A DNA stretch of 49,756 nucleotides from IMG/VR virus record IMGVR_UViG_3300030450_002556, positions 1 to 49,756 of that record; one strand, given 5' to 3'. This stretch comes from a virus. The stretch's first letter is position 1, and every line of letters starts with the position of its first letter. Below the pieces are notes generated by a model. That model was not told the origin of the DNA, did not search any database, and saw nothing but the letters and a program-made list of their open reading frames with translations. Below, piece by piece: positions 27,177 through 35,336 of this stretch. Position numbers and translations under genes: made by a program.

Positions 27177-30100
27177 TATCTATGACTCCTTTTTCCTGCG
27201 TTATAATTTCTTTTTATTTCTGCTGCTGACATTTCCTTATTAGTATAAATCATCACATCATCTATTTCCCCATCAAAGTGATGGTCATCAAAATTAGCGT
27301 CTTCATTCCAGCCTATTGTAAGATTAGCTCCATTAGATAAGTTATCATCAGGGCTTTGAGAGCCTTGAGCTCCTAAACTTGTATCTGTGTCAACTAAACT
27401 TCCATTTATATACCATTTAAAAGAATTGCTTCTATTAGTAGTCAATCCAAAATGTATCCAGGTATCTAAACCGTTTGCATCCAAATCAAAAGCAGAATTA
27501 CTAATATTAATTGAGGTGTCAGCGCTTCCAGCTCTTGCATAAAATTGAAACCTTGGAGGATTTGCATTATTAGCTCTTAAATACCATCTTTTTGTATCGC
27601 TTACATATTGAGATAATATCCATTGCTCATGCCAATCTCTATATTTTTTCAACCACATAGTCATAGAGAAAGGTGTTGTTCCTAGCTCAATAGGGCCTTG
27701 AACGTCAACATGTGGACCATTATCAATACCTGAAGCTATTAAATTAGTGCATAAATTCAATGCATTAGTATCTTTCTGTCTATTCATTAAGAAACCTTGA
27801 CAATCTCTTTCAGCATCCACTCCTGCTTGTTGTAATATGGTTTCAGAGCAAGTAACAGTACCATTATTACTACCTTGTAAATCAGTCCAAGTAGCAAGAC
27901 CATTATTTTTCCAATATCCTGACAATCCTCCATTACCACTAGCTTCTCTTGCATCCTTAGCTTTTCCATCGTTATATAAATCATTTATTTCTGCTTGAGT
28001 TAAAAGGTCTGTATAATGAGATATTTCTGTAATAGCCCCTTGCATATTTGTTGTTGCAGCTTGAGCATTTCCAAAAGAGTCTATTTTTAATCTTGTTCCT
28101 TCTGCACTATCAGCTGTAGCTGAAGAACTTGCAAGTAGTTCTCCATTTTTATAAACACTTATAGTTCTGTCTGCATTCCAAAGCCATGTCCACATAACCC
28201 ATTCACCTTCAGGGATTACACCTGCATCACCTAAATCTATAAGCATTGGAGTATTATCATCTGCTTCAAATTGAAATTTTTCTGTAGGGTTAGATGAGTC
28301 TATTCTCATATAATTTTCTGTTCCACCAGATAGTCCAAAAAAGTCTCTAGACCCTGTGCTTGTATCATTAATAAGTGCCCACATATTAATAGAATGCCCG
28401 TCTTCAAAATTAAATTCTGTTACTGCCACTTTATCATTATATCCATCAAACCAAGCCAATTGATTATAAGATTGCAATGCTGTTTGTGGTATATCAAGTT
28501 GTTGGTCTGCATCTGTCCAACCTGTGGCTGTACCTTCTTCTTTTAAAGTAACATCATCTATATACCAAGTACCAGTACTTTCATCGCCACTATGAAAAGC
28601 CACATAAGCTCCTGCTCCACCAGACGAATCTACTATTGTTTTTGATATAGTGTTCCATCCATCTTGAGCCAACCCTGTTACAGCAAAATCATGAACAGTA
28701 CTTCCATTACCTTCTACATACTTTATACTTACTTTTTCAAAATCGTCAGGATAAACCTCACAAGTCAATTTGTATGTTCTTCCAGCAACAGTAGTCATTG
28801 TATCAGACTTAATTCCATCATTAGTGCTAGAAGGTATAAATTTCCTAGAATGTGAGCCACTATGGACCTGCGTAGAACTCCTTACATTAGTATTAGGGCT
28901 CGATTGGTCAGCCCAATTAGTAGTGGCTTCCATTGTTCCGTTTGTAATCAACTCATCACCATAAAATACAGTTGTTGCATGATTTTTATCATTGACAGGT
29001 TTGGCTGATATGCTACTTACAGTTCCTTCAAATGTACTATTTCCAATAAAATATATCCTTCCGTTTTGAGAGCCAGTACTTGTATCAGATGTTATATAAA
29101 AAGTATGTGTCCCAGAAGATGTCATAGAATAACTATCGTACCCCCCTACATTAACCTGAAGAGTACCTGCACTTCTTGTCATTTCTATAACAACCTTAAA
29201 TGATGTATTTATTGCTGCCCCAGCATTTTGATAGACTTCAACGTCTCCGCCTTGACTACCATCACAAGAAGCTACTCCATTTGAGAATGTCCAAGGAGAA
29301 TCTACTCTATCCCAATCACTTGCTGATAAAGAAGTTCCTCCTTCAACAAGCTCATCACCCAATCCTGTATTTGAAGCATCAAGAACATATGATTGTTGCC
29401 CTCTATGTCCATCATTCATTGGATACCAGAGTTTTAGATTAGACTCTGTTAAAGATGTGCCACCTCTATTTAAAGCTAATTGTTCAGGATTTGCATAATC
29501 AAAGGCTACATCATCAGATGTCCAAGTAGCATCCCAATATTGAAAATCAGACATTTTCCCTGCATAGTAATTAGCAGATGTCCCTGCTGTTAAAGCTCCT
29601 AAGAAAATTTCCTTTGCAGTAGAGTCAACAGTGCTTCCTATTGTAGCTGTTGAGGTTTCATTAGATACCCAAGTCGATATATTCACTCCATTTACATAGG
29701 CATAAGATTTAGCAGAAGAAAAATCAAATGTAACTACAACCCTATACCATGTGTTAATAGGAATATTAGAACTAGCTAATACAAAATATTCATAAGGGCC
29801 AGTTCCGCTCCCATCTGAAATATAACCTCTAATCGCGTCCGATGCTAACCAAAGAGACCATTGTCCTCCGCCATTTCCACTTCCAGTAGCTCTTCCAACA
29901 AGCCCTTTAGCAGAGCCATCAAATTCATCTCTATTCATCCAAAAAGCAACTGTCACATTATCAACTTTAGGGAATGTTGTCACAGAGTTAAGATAATCAC
30001 TAACCCCATCAAATTCTAAACCTCTACCTGAATATATTTGTCCATGGTTATTATTACTAAAGGTTTTTACCTCTTTTACAGATACATTGTCAAATGTAAG

Positions 30101-30553
30101 ATTTACTGATGCTCCAGTTTGATTAATAGTAAGCGATGTTCCTGTAGCAGTAAAAATATGGTCAATAGAGCCTGTTCCACTTAATGACGCTAAAACTCCC
30201 TCACCTTCATAATTATGCCATAAACCTACGCTACCAGCTGTATGTGCTGTGCAATCCATTTTAAATCTATAAGTTTTTCCAACCTGAAAAACATTGTTTT
30301 GAGTTATATATAAATCTGCTGAATCGTTAGAAACATATACAGCGGCTCCCCCACCTCCTGCTTCGTTAATATGATTATTTGCATCTTCATTATGCACTGT
30401 CCAATTGTCTGGATTTGGATTAACAGAAGATGAAGACCAATTGGCAAAGCCACCATTAGTGACTCTTTCTTGACCTATCTCTTGATATGAAGTAGAAGTA
30501 TCCCATGCTCTCCATCTTTTTGGTGTTTCTATTGTTTGTATTGTTGCAGCCAT
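27176..30553 (-). CDS. Multi-LamG adhesin / glycan-binding virion protein (1125 aa)
   Basis: Three laminin-G/concanavalin-like domains can be read at about residues 180-370 (GLEFDGVSDY, WYRVVVTFDF, YVNGVNIS), 700-860 (WFDGYNDKVAV, WVMWTWLWNADRTISVYKNG) and 950-1115 (FSMTMWLKKYRD, YINGSLVDT, GEIDDVMIY). Between them, at about 25-165 and 400-690, lie beta-sandwich segments resembling carbohydrate-binding modules (ELVEGGTS, DVTLKEEG, NVSVKEV). These folds bind sugars or cell-surface polymers, so this is probably a surface-exposed host-binding or capsid-decorating protein. It is translationally coupled to a smaller LamG protein upstream. Confidence 0.78.
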   Translation of the reverse strand: MAATIQTIETPKRWRAWDTSTSYQEIGQERVTNGGFANWSSSSVNPNPDNWTVHNEDANNHINEAGGGGAAVYVSNDSADLYITQNNVFQVGKTYRFKMDCTAHTAGSVGLWHNYEGEGVLASLSGTGSIDHIFTATGTSLTINQTGASVNLTFDNVSVKEVKTFSNNNHGQIYSGRGLEFDGVSDYLNSVTTFPKVDNVTVAFWMNRDEFDGSAKGLVGRATGSGNGGGQWSLWLASDAIRGYISDGSGTGPYEYFVLASSNIPINTWYRVVVTFDFSSAKSYAYVNGVNISTWVSNETSTATIGSTVDSTAKEIFLGALTAGTSANYYAGKMSDFQYWDATWTSDDVAFDYANPEQLALNRGGTSLTESNLKLWYPMNDGHRGQQSYVLDASNTGLGDELVEGGTSLSASDWDRVDSPWTFSNGVASCDGSQGGDVEVYQNAGAAINTSFKVVIEMTRSAGTLQVNVGGYDSYSMTSSGTHTFYITSDTSTGSQNGRIYFIGNSTFEGTVSSISAKPVNDKNHATTVFYGDELITNGTMEATTNWADQSSPNTNVRSSTQVHSGSHSRKFIPSSTNDGIKSDTMTTVAGRTYKLTCEVYPDDFEKVSIKYVEGNGSTVHDFAVTGLAQDGWNTISKTIVDSSGGAGAYVAFHSGDESTGTWYIDDVTLKEEGTATGWTDADQQLDIPQTALQSYNQLAWFDGYNDKVAVTEFNFEDGHSINMWALINDTSTGSRDFFGLSGGTENYMRIDSSNPTEKFQFEADDNTPMLIDLGDAGVIPEGEWVMWTWLWNADRTISVYKNGELLASSSATADSAEGTRLKIDSFGNAQAATTNMQGAITEISHYTDLLTQAEINDLYNDGKAKDAREASGNGGLSGYWKNNGLATWTDLQGSNNGTVTCSETILQQAGVDAERDCQGFLMNRQKDTNALNLCTNLIASGIDNGPHVDVQGPIELGTTPFSMTMWLKKYRDWHEQWILSQYVSDTKRWYLRANNANPPRFQFYARAGSADTSINISNSAFDLDANGLDTWIHFGLTTNRSNSFKWYINGSLVDTDTSLGAQGSQSPDDNLSNGANLTIGWNEDANFDDHHFDGEIDDVMIYTNKEMSAAEIKRNYNAGKRSHR

Positions 30554-31332
30554 TATGTTAAAGTCCCATTTAATGACCCATATGAATCATTGGCATCTGC
30601 GCTAAGATTCCACCATGACACTAATAGTCTTTTTTCGCTATCTACTAAACCATCAAGACTCTTCCACATAATTGATTTAACCTCTGGTTGGTCTAAAGCT
30701 CTTGTCCACATTCCAACATTACAAATATGACCATCCATATTAATTGCAGCATTATCATCACGACCTATTCTTAATGAAGAAAGAGAACTTGGTATATCTA
30801 TGAATGAACCACTCCAAGCCCCACTTCCTGAAGATAAGGTTTTTGAAACCCCATTTATATAAATTTTAATTAAATCGGATGTATTAGAGTATACTACAGC
30901 AACATGGGCCCACTTTCCAAGTACCTCCGTATCAAGTGCATTGACATATGCAAAGCCACCTTCACCATCACTTTCATCAGAGTCTCTTTCAACTGAAAAA
31001 CTTAATCGCCCATTAGAAGCGCCTTCTGGATAGTATTTTAAATTAAATGCTGCTCCGTTTACATTATACTGACCTTTAGCTATAAGAGGTAAACTTCCAG
31101 AAGAACCATTTCTTACTTTAATCCAAGCTGATATACTTAGTTCTGGTCCATTAAAGGCAGTTGTAGAGCCTATTTCAACATAATCATCAGACCCATCAAA
31201 AAACGCAGCACCATCACTTACAGGTACAACTGGACCTGTTTCATACTTATGAAGCATCTTTAGATTAGATGTAACTATCCCAGCTACGGGAAGGTTTCCC
31301 TTCCCAGTACTATTTCCTAAACCTAACTTCAT
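30553..31332 (-). CDS. Single-LamG virion protein (259 aa)
   Basis: A short N-terminal part (about residues 1-40) is followed by one LamG-type beta sandwich. The latter contains FFDGSDDYVEIGS, LSISAWIKV, WAHVAVVYSN, IKIYINGVSK and GHICNVGMWTRAL. It probably binds glycans or caps a head fibre. Its stop overlaps the ATG of the larger three-LamG protein as TAATG, so the two may be made together and act as a pair. The N-terminal 40 residues may be the virion anchor. Confidence 0.75.
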   Translation of the reverse strand: MKLGLGNSTGKGNLPVAGIVTSNLKMLHKYETGPVVPVSDGAAFFDGSDDYVEIGSTTAFNGPELSISAWIKVRNGSSGSLPLIAKGQYNVNGAAFNLKYYPEGASNGRLSFSVERDSDESDGEGGFAYVNALDTEVLGKWAHVAVVYSNTSDLIKIYINGVSKTLSSGSGAWSGSFIDIPSSLSSLRIGRDDNAAINMDGHICNVGMWTRALDQPEVKSIMWKSLDGLVDSEKRLLVSWWNLSADANDSYGSLNGTLT

Positions 31333-31713
31333 TTAACCTATATAAGCTATGCAAGACCCAGAAGTCAAATCAACTGCTGTCCATCTTCCGTGAATAGTCA
31401 TACCAGCTGTAAATGTTCCAGATACAACTTGCCCTGCAGAACCTTCTAAAGAAGTTTCAGAGCCTGCTGCTAAATTATGAGAAGCAGTACCAGTTCCGAT
31501 GTATTTATTTGTATCTTCTGCAGTTAAAGTGTTAAATACTGTGTCTGTTACAAATGTTATTGCAACAAATACTTTGTGCTTAGGTGGAGCTATTGCATCT
31601 GCATTAGCAGTAAATATACTACCATCTTGACCGAACTCAGAGGTTGAGTTCATAGGTCCTTGTCTACCTAAATCAACCTCTGTTCCAGCTCTTGTTAATT
31701 TCAAGTCACTCAT
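31333..31713 (-). CDS. Beta-rich capsid accessory protein candidate (126 aa)
   Basis: The product is a Thr/Ser/Gly-rich, beta-forming protein that starts MSDLKLTRAGTEVDLGRQ and ends with RWTAVDLTSGSCIAYIG. This style matches small proteins found beside capsid genes in many podoviruses, such as decoration or fibre-base proteins. It starts at a TAATG junction with the Gly-rich gene and lies directly upstream of the LamG gene. Confidence 0.5.
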   Translation of the reverse strand: MSDLKLTRAGTEVDLGRQGPMNSTSEFGQDGSIFTANADAIAPPKHKVFVAITFVTDTVFNTLTAEDTNKYIGTGTASHNLAAGSETSLEGSAGQVVSGTFTAGMTIHGRWTAVDLTSGSCIAYIG

Positions 31714-31907
31714 TACGGTTTGCCTCCACCGCCACCACGGCCACCACGACCACCACCACCAATTGGTTGAGCGCCGCCTCTAGCTCTTTGATATCCATGA
31801 CCTCTATGAGAGCCTAATGCCTCTCCTCCTCCTGTATTTCGATGCCCAGGACCGAAAATTGGAATTCCTTTCATTCCACCTATTACTTTTTCGTCTTTTT
31901 TTGCCAT
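31713..31907 (-). CDS. Gly/Arg-rich small protein (64 aa)
   Basis: An AGGAGAA leader precedes ATG 31907. The second half is a low-complexity glycine/arginine stretch ending GGGRGGRGGGGGKP, comparable in style to RGG repeats. The N-terminal half (DEKVIGGMKGIPIFGPG) is short and uncharged. It is coupled by TAATG to the next gene. RGG-like tails bind nucleic acids in other proteins; here the role is unknown. Confidence 0.6.
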   Translation of the reverse strand: MAKKDEKVIGGMKGIPIFGPGHRNTGGGEALGSHRGHGYQRARGGAQPIGGGGRGGRGGGGGKP

Positions 31908-31918
31908 TGTTCTTTCTC

Positions 31919-32338
31919 CTATTGAATTATTTCAAAACATAGAACGCCTTCATCTTGTGTTGAAGTCTCACATTCTACGTACTCAAAAGGGCCTGCTACT
32001 ATATCGCCCTCGTCTAAATATAAAGTTAAAATTTTTGTACTACCTGAAGTTGCCCATCCGTTACCTGCTATTCCAGAACTAGTCAATACTCCCACTTTAA
32101 CAACTAATCTTCCTGCATAATATGCATCAGAAGTTGCATCTTGGTCATATTGATTAGCTACAGCTTTTATATATGATATAGGATTGTCAAAAACTACTGT
32201 TGGAGTACCATCATACCCTGTACTTGTTGCATCAGTAAATCTTTGTGTAGCTCCAAATCTGGCACTTGTAGCAAACAAATGAATCTTATGATTCCTAAAT
32301 ATCTCATAACTTTTAAAATCTGGTGTTATTGCTGGCAT
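31919..32338 (-). CDS. Capsid-proximal beta-rich protein (139 aa)
   Basis: This is a beta-rich protein lacking membrane segments or catalytic motifs, starting MPAITPDFKSYEIFRNHK and ending DEGVLCFEIIQ. A GGAGATAAA-type site lies upstream. It follows the hairpin that ends the capsid cluster, so it is likely a less abundant capsid accessory or head-fibre component. Confidence 0.5.
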   Translation of the reverse strand: MPAITPDFKSYEIFRNHKIHLFATSARFGATQRFTDATSTGYDGTPTVVFDNPISYIKAVANQYDQDATSDAYYAGRLVVKVGVLTSSGIAGNGWATSGSTKILTLYLDEGDIVAGPFEYVECETSTQDEGVLCFEIIQ

Positions 32339-32355
32339 TTTATCTCCAAGTTAAT

Positions 32356-32379
32356 GTAAGGGGCCCGAAGACCCCTTAC
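32356..32379 (-). terminator. C(UUCG)G-capped hairpin after the capsid cluster
   Basis: Read on the minus strand this is GTAAGGGGTC, loop TTCG, GGCCCCTTAC: a ten-pair stem (one T-G wobble) closed by a C(UUCG)G tetraloop. It lies 17 bases after the stop of the gene following the major capsid gene. The downstream bases (ATTAACTT) are only partly T-rich, so it may terminate only part of the transcripts or protect the 3' end of abundant capsid mRNA. Confidence 0.65.
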
Positions 32380-32396
32380 GATTATTTTACCACTTA

Positions 32397-32933
32397 CTAC
32401 GATGGGTCAGGTCCTATACCATTAACACTAGCACCACCACCTAACTCAGTACCTACAAGTCCATCCTTTTTAGGGAATGCAATCGTAACTACAGCTCTAC
32501 CAGTATCATTTACGATATCAGTAGAAGCGGTTAGCCATAATGCAAGCCTAGCATACGGAGCATAAACATCCGTAGCATCAACTTGTCCACTATTACTAGT
32601 TGTTGCATTTACTAAGCAAGTTGCAGGCATATCTGTAGTAGAAGCGTCAGCCCATAAAGGAGTGACAGCAGCACCATTAGAAAATGCATCACCTGTAGTA
32701 GCGCTTGACATTGATGTCTGTAATTTAACATCAATAATTCCAGCACCGCCACCAGCAACTGTTACTTCTACTTTACAAGGCATCTTTCTATTTTCCCAAT
32801 TAGGGTATAATGCAGTTGAAATAACATCTGTAACAGCTATGTATTGATTAGCAACTCCTTCGTTATCTCCCAAAACGAGAGCGTCAGAGGTAAGAACTGT
32901 ATAGCCACCTTCAGTTGTTTCTGTCCAAGCCAT
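32397..32933 (-). CDS. Capsid decoration / head accessory protein candidate (178 aa)
   Basis: The 178-residue protein is rich in Ala, Thr, Val and Gly with predicted beta strands (YTVLTSDALVLGDNEG, CKVEVTVAGGGAGIIDVKLQ) and a flexible Gly-rich end (GGGASVNGIGPDPS). It directly follows the major capsid gene with a 14-base gap and a good AGGAGGTAG leader, and is followed by the strong hairpin. That placement is typical of an abundant decoration or head-stabilising protein. Confidence 0.6.
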   Translation of the reverse strand: MAWTETTEGGYTVLTSDALVLGDNEGVANQYIAVTDVISTALYPNWENRKMPCKVEVTVAGGGAGIIDVKLQTSMSSATTGDAFSNGAAVTPLWADASTTDMPATCLVNATTSNSGQVDATDVYAPYARLALWLTASTDIVNDTGRAVVTIAFPKKDGLVGTELGGGASVNGIGPDPS

Positions 32934-32947
32934 AATCTACCTCCTAC

Positions 32948-34366
32948 TTAAGAAAACTTAAGAATTGCATGAGTTTCAGGGAGACTAATTTCCAATCCAG
33001 CTTCAGTGATGATTTGGTCTTGTCTACCATCAACATCAGGAGATTGTACGTTAGTTTCAATGAAGGTATCTCGACTAATACCATTCCCACTTAATGGTCG
33101 ATATGCAATATTTTTCATATCAACACCAATACAGTAATCTTCCCATGGTCCCCTTAATAGAGGGTCAGCCACGAAATGTAGATTACCAAAGATAGTGTTA
33201 ACCTGAGTAACTGTATGCCCAAAAGCACCAGGTACGCTGTTTACATCTAATCTATATTGGTTAGAGCCAACTGAGTTGTTCAAGAAGCTACCAGAGCCTA
33301 ATTTATTTAGGTATGTAATAACTTTTCTTGAAGCAAGTACCAGTTTGTTTCCAGAATTACCACTTTCAGGAGCAAAGAAATCTTCCATTGCATCTAAGAA
33401 AGCGTCATAACCAGAAGAAGCATAAGACATACTATATACCTTACCATTTGCTTCTGTATAAGGAAGTATACCCCATGAATATCTAGTAGGTGAAGTAGAA
33501 GGTCCTATTTCATCCCCTGCTACCACTTTACCTTCACCAAATAGCATTGCATGCTCAATATCCATCTTATGTTCCATCAACTTTTCAGTCCATACTCTTT
33601 GCCATTCATTAGCAATACCTCTATAAGAAGTTGCCATAGAAGTGCCTGAGAAGATGTTCATTCCAGTTTTGAATATTTGACAATATCCTTCTCTGTCATA
33701 TAACTTATCTTCCCAACCGATTGGAGCTCCAGTTCCCTCAGCAAATGCAGAGCCAATTACTTGACCTTTGTTTGCTAATCCAAAAACTGTAGAAGTTGGA
33801 ATTGTTGTCCCTACAACAGTTAAGGCTTCACCGTTAATCGTAGTTACACCTGTATCTGTTTTATGGTAAATGACATAGTCATTACCACTACCATCTGTTG
33901 TATGAGATATGGTACCAGTACCGCTTAAAACTACTGCTGATGAGTTTATTTTAAGTCTATAAACTACACCGTCATCAGCTTTTAAAGCGATTACTTGATT
34001 TGGCAATAAGAAATTGCAATTTGAAGCTGATGAAATATTGCCATACTCATCATATTTGCATGTAATTGATAAATCTTCACCTGCACCTAGCGCACCTGCG
34101 TGGGCATCGCCACCAGATGTTGTAAGTGTCGCAGTGTTGACTTCAAAATTACGTCTTTGCCATTGATGTCTCTGCTCTAAGAATTTAAAGACAGGGTCAT
34201 CCGTGGCCTTTTTAGCTACTTTGTTAAGGTATACAAAAAATGGTGACTGTTGTGGAGCAAGCTCCGCAACTCTCTCTCCGAAGTTAAACTTACGTCTTGC
34301 ATCGTTGATAGAGACACCCTGAACTGTATTACCAAAACTAGAGCTATATACACTAGCGTTAGCCAT
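32948..34366 (-). CDS. Major capsid protein, HK97-fold type (472 aa)
   Basis: The N-terminal region (FNFGERVAELAPQQSPFFVY) and later stretches with a core helix around 265-290 and a region containing KLVLASRKVITYLNKLG match the style of podoviral HK97-fold coat proteins. Gene order scaffold, then this gene, then small beta-rich proteins supports the call. The length is normal for the family. Domain limits (E-loop, P-domain, A-domain) cannot be placed reliably by eye. Confidence 0.85.
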   Translation of the reverse strand: MANASVYSSSFGNTVQGVSINDARRKFNFGERVAELAPQQSPFFVYLNKVAKKATDDPVFKFLEQRHQWQRRNFEVNTATLTTSGGDAHAGALGAGEDLSITCKYDEYGNISSASNCNFLLPNQVIALKADDGVVYRLKINSSAVVLSGTGTISHTTDGSGNDYVIYHKTDTGVTTINGEALTVVGTTIPTSTVFGLANKGQVIGSAFAEGTGAPIGWEDKLYDREGYCQIFKTGMNIFSGTSMATSYRGIANEWQRVWTEKLMEHKMDIEHAMLFGEGKVVAGDEIGPSTSPTRYSWGILPYTEANGKVYSMSYASSGYDAFLDAMEDFFAPESGNSGNKLVLASRKVITYLNKLGSGSFLNNSVGSNQYRLDVNSVPGAFGHTVTQVNTIFGNLHFVADPLLRGPWEDYCIGVDMKNIAYRPLSGNGISRDTFIETNVQSPDVDGRQDQIITEAGLEISLPETHAILKFS

Positions 34367-34381
34367 TGTTTAATGTCCTAT

Positions 34382-35329
34382 CTACCCCCAAGGGTTATTT
34401 TTATTATAACTTGTTATCAAACTGTCCATAAGTTGGTCTTCTGCAGGCGCTTGAACATTACCGCTGGATGATTGAACACCCATTGGTTGAGGGACTTGTT
34501 GAGCCCTCTGTGTTTGTTGAAACGTTTCACTAGGTTGCCCTGTGTTCTGAGTGGGAGTAGTGTTCCCAGAACCTTGTTGCATCCTATACAGTTGTACCAA
34601 ATTATCCATAGATATTGAATTAGGGTCTGACATTTTTTGAACAAAATCATTAACTTCAGTTTCGTCCATACTATAGTTAGTAGCTACATGTTGTCTTAAT
34701 TGCGTCATCTGTCTTTGTTGTTGTACTCGAGCTTCTCTTACTCTTTGCTCTTGAACACGCCTTTCTTCCATCTGTTGCAATCTTTCTTGTGTAGCGACTT
34801 GAGTATAATTAAACTTAGCTTGGTTATATTCGTCCATATCATCACGCCAGTTCTCTAAGTTATCCATGTATTGTGCACTAGCACTTGAAGGGTCAGAATA
34901 GGCTTCTTCCCTATTATACCCTCCTGGTTTTTGGGGTCTCTCTGGAGGAGGTGGAAATTCCATTTCCTCTTGAACAGGCTGTTGAGCTGCTTGTTGCTGT
35001 TGACCAGCTATAGCGTTCATTTGCCCTTTCATTTGATTTAACTCATTTCTTAAATGGGTATTCTCATTCTTTTCTTTGTCAGCTTGAGATTGCCAATATT
35101 GATAACGAGTTTCATCATTACTTGCAGGTTGCACAGCAGGTTGCTGTGGCTGCCCTTGTGAGGGTTGCTCAGTTGCCTCTGAGGCCTCTATGTTTTTCAG
35201 TGTTTCCCCGAAAGCGTCAGCGGGACTTAATGATGATTCAGAGTTCTCTGATGCAAACGCAGTTTCTTCATTGAATACTGGGTTAGCGTTCTGTTGAGAA
35301 GTATCTTGTATTTCATTGTTGTCTACCAT
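34382..35329 (-). CDS. Capsid scaffolding protein (315 aa)
   Basis: Acidic, Gln-rich and largely disordered or helical, with a Gln/Pro-rich section (about residues 55-75 and 105-125) and a long charged helix (about 170-215, RLQQMEERRVQEQRVRE). It sits between the portal and the major capsid gene, the standard position for scaffolds. There is no protease motif, so it is probably a non-cleaved assembly scaffold. The last ~15 residues (MDSLITSYNKNN) may bind coat protein. Confidence 0.78.
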   Translation of the reverse strand: MVDNNEIQDTSQQNANPVFNEETAFASENSESSLSPADAFGETLKNIEASEATEQPSQGQPQQPAVQPASNDETRYQYWQSQADKEKNENTHLRNELNQMKGQMNAIAGQQQQAAQQPVQEEMEFPPPPERPQKPGGYNREEAYSDPSSASAQYMDNLENWRDDMDEYNQAKFNYTQVATQERLQQMEERRVQEQRVREARVQQQRQMTQLRQHVATNYSMDETEVNDFVQKMSDPNSISMDNLVQLYRMQQGSGNTTPTQNTGQPSETFQQTQRAQQVPQPMGVQSSSGNVQAPAEDQLMDSLITSYNKNNPWG

Positions 35330-35336
35330 TTACTTT

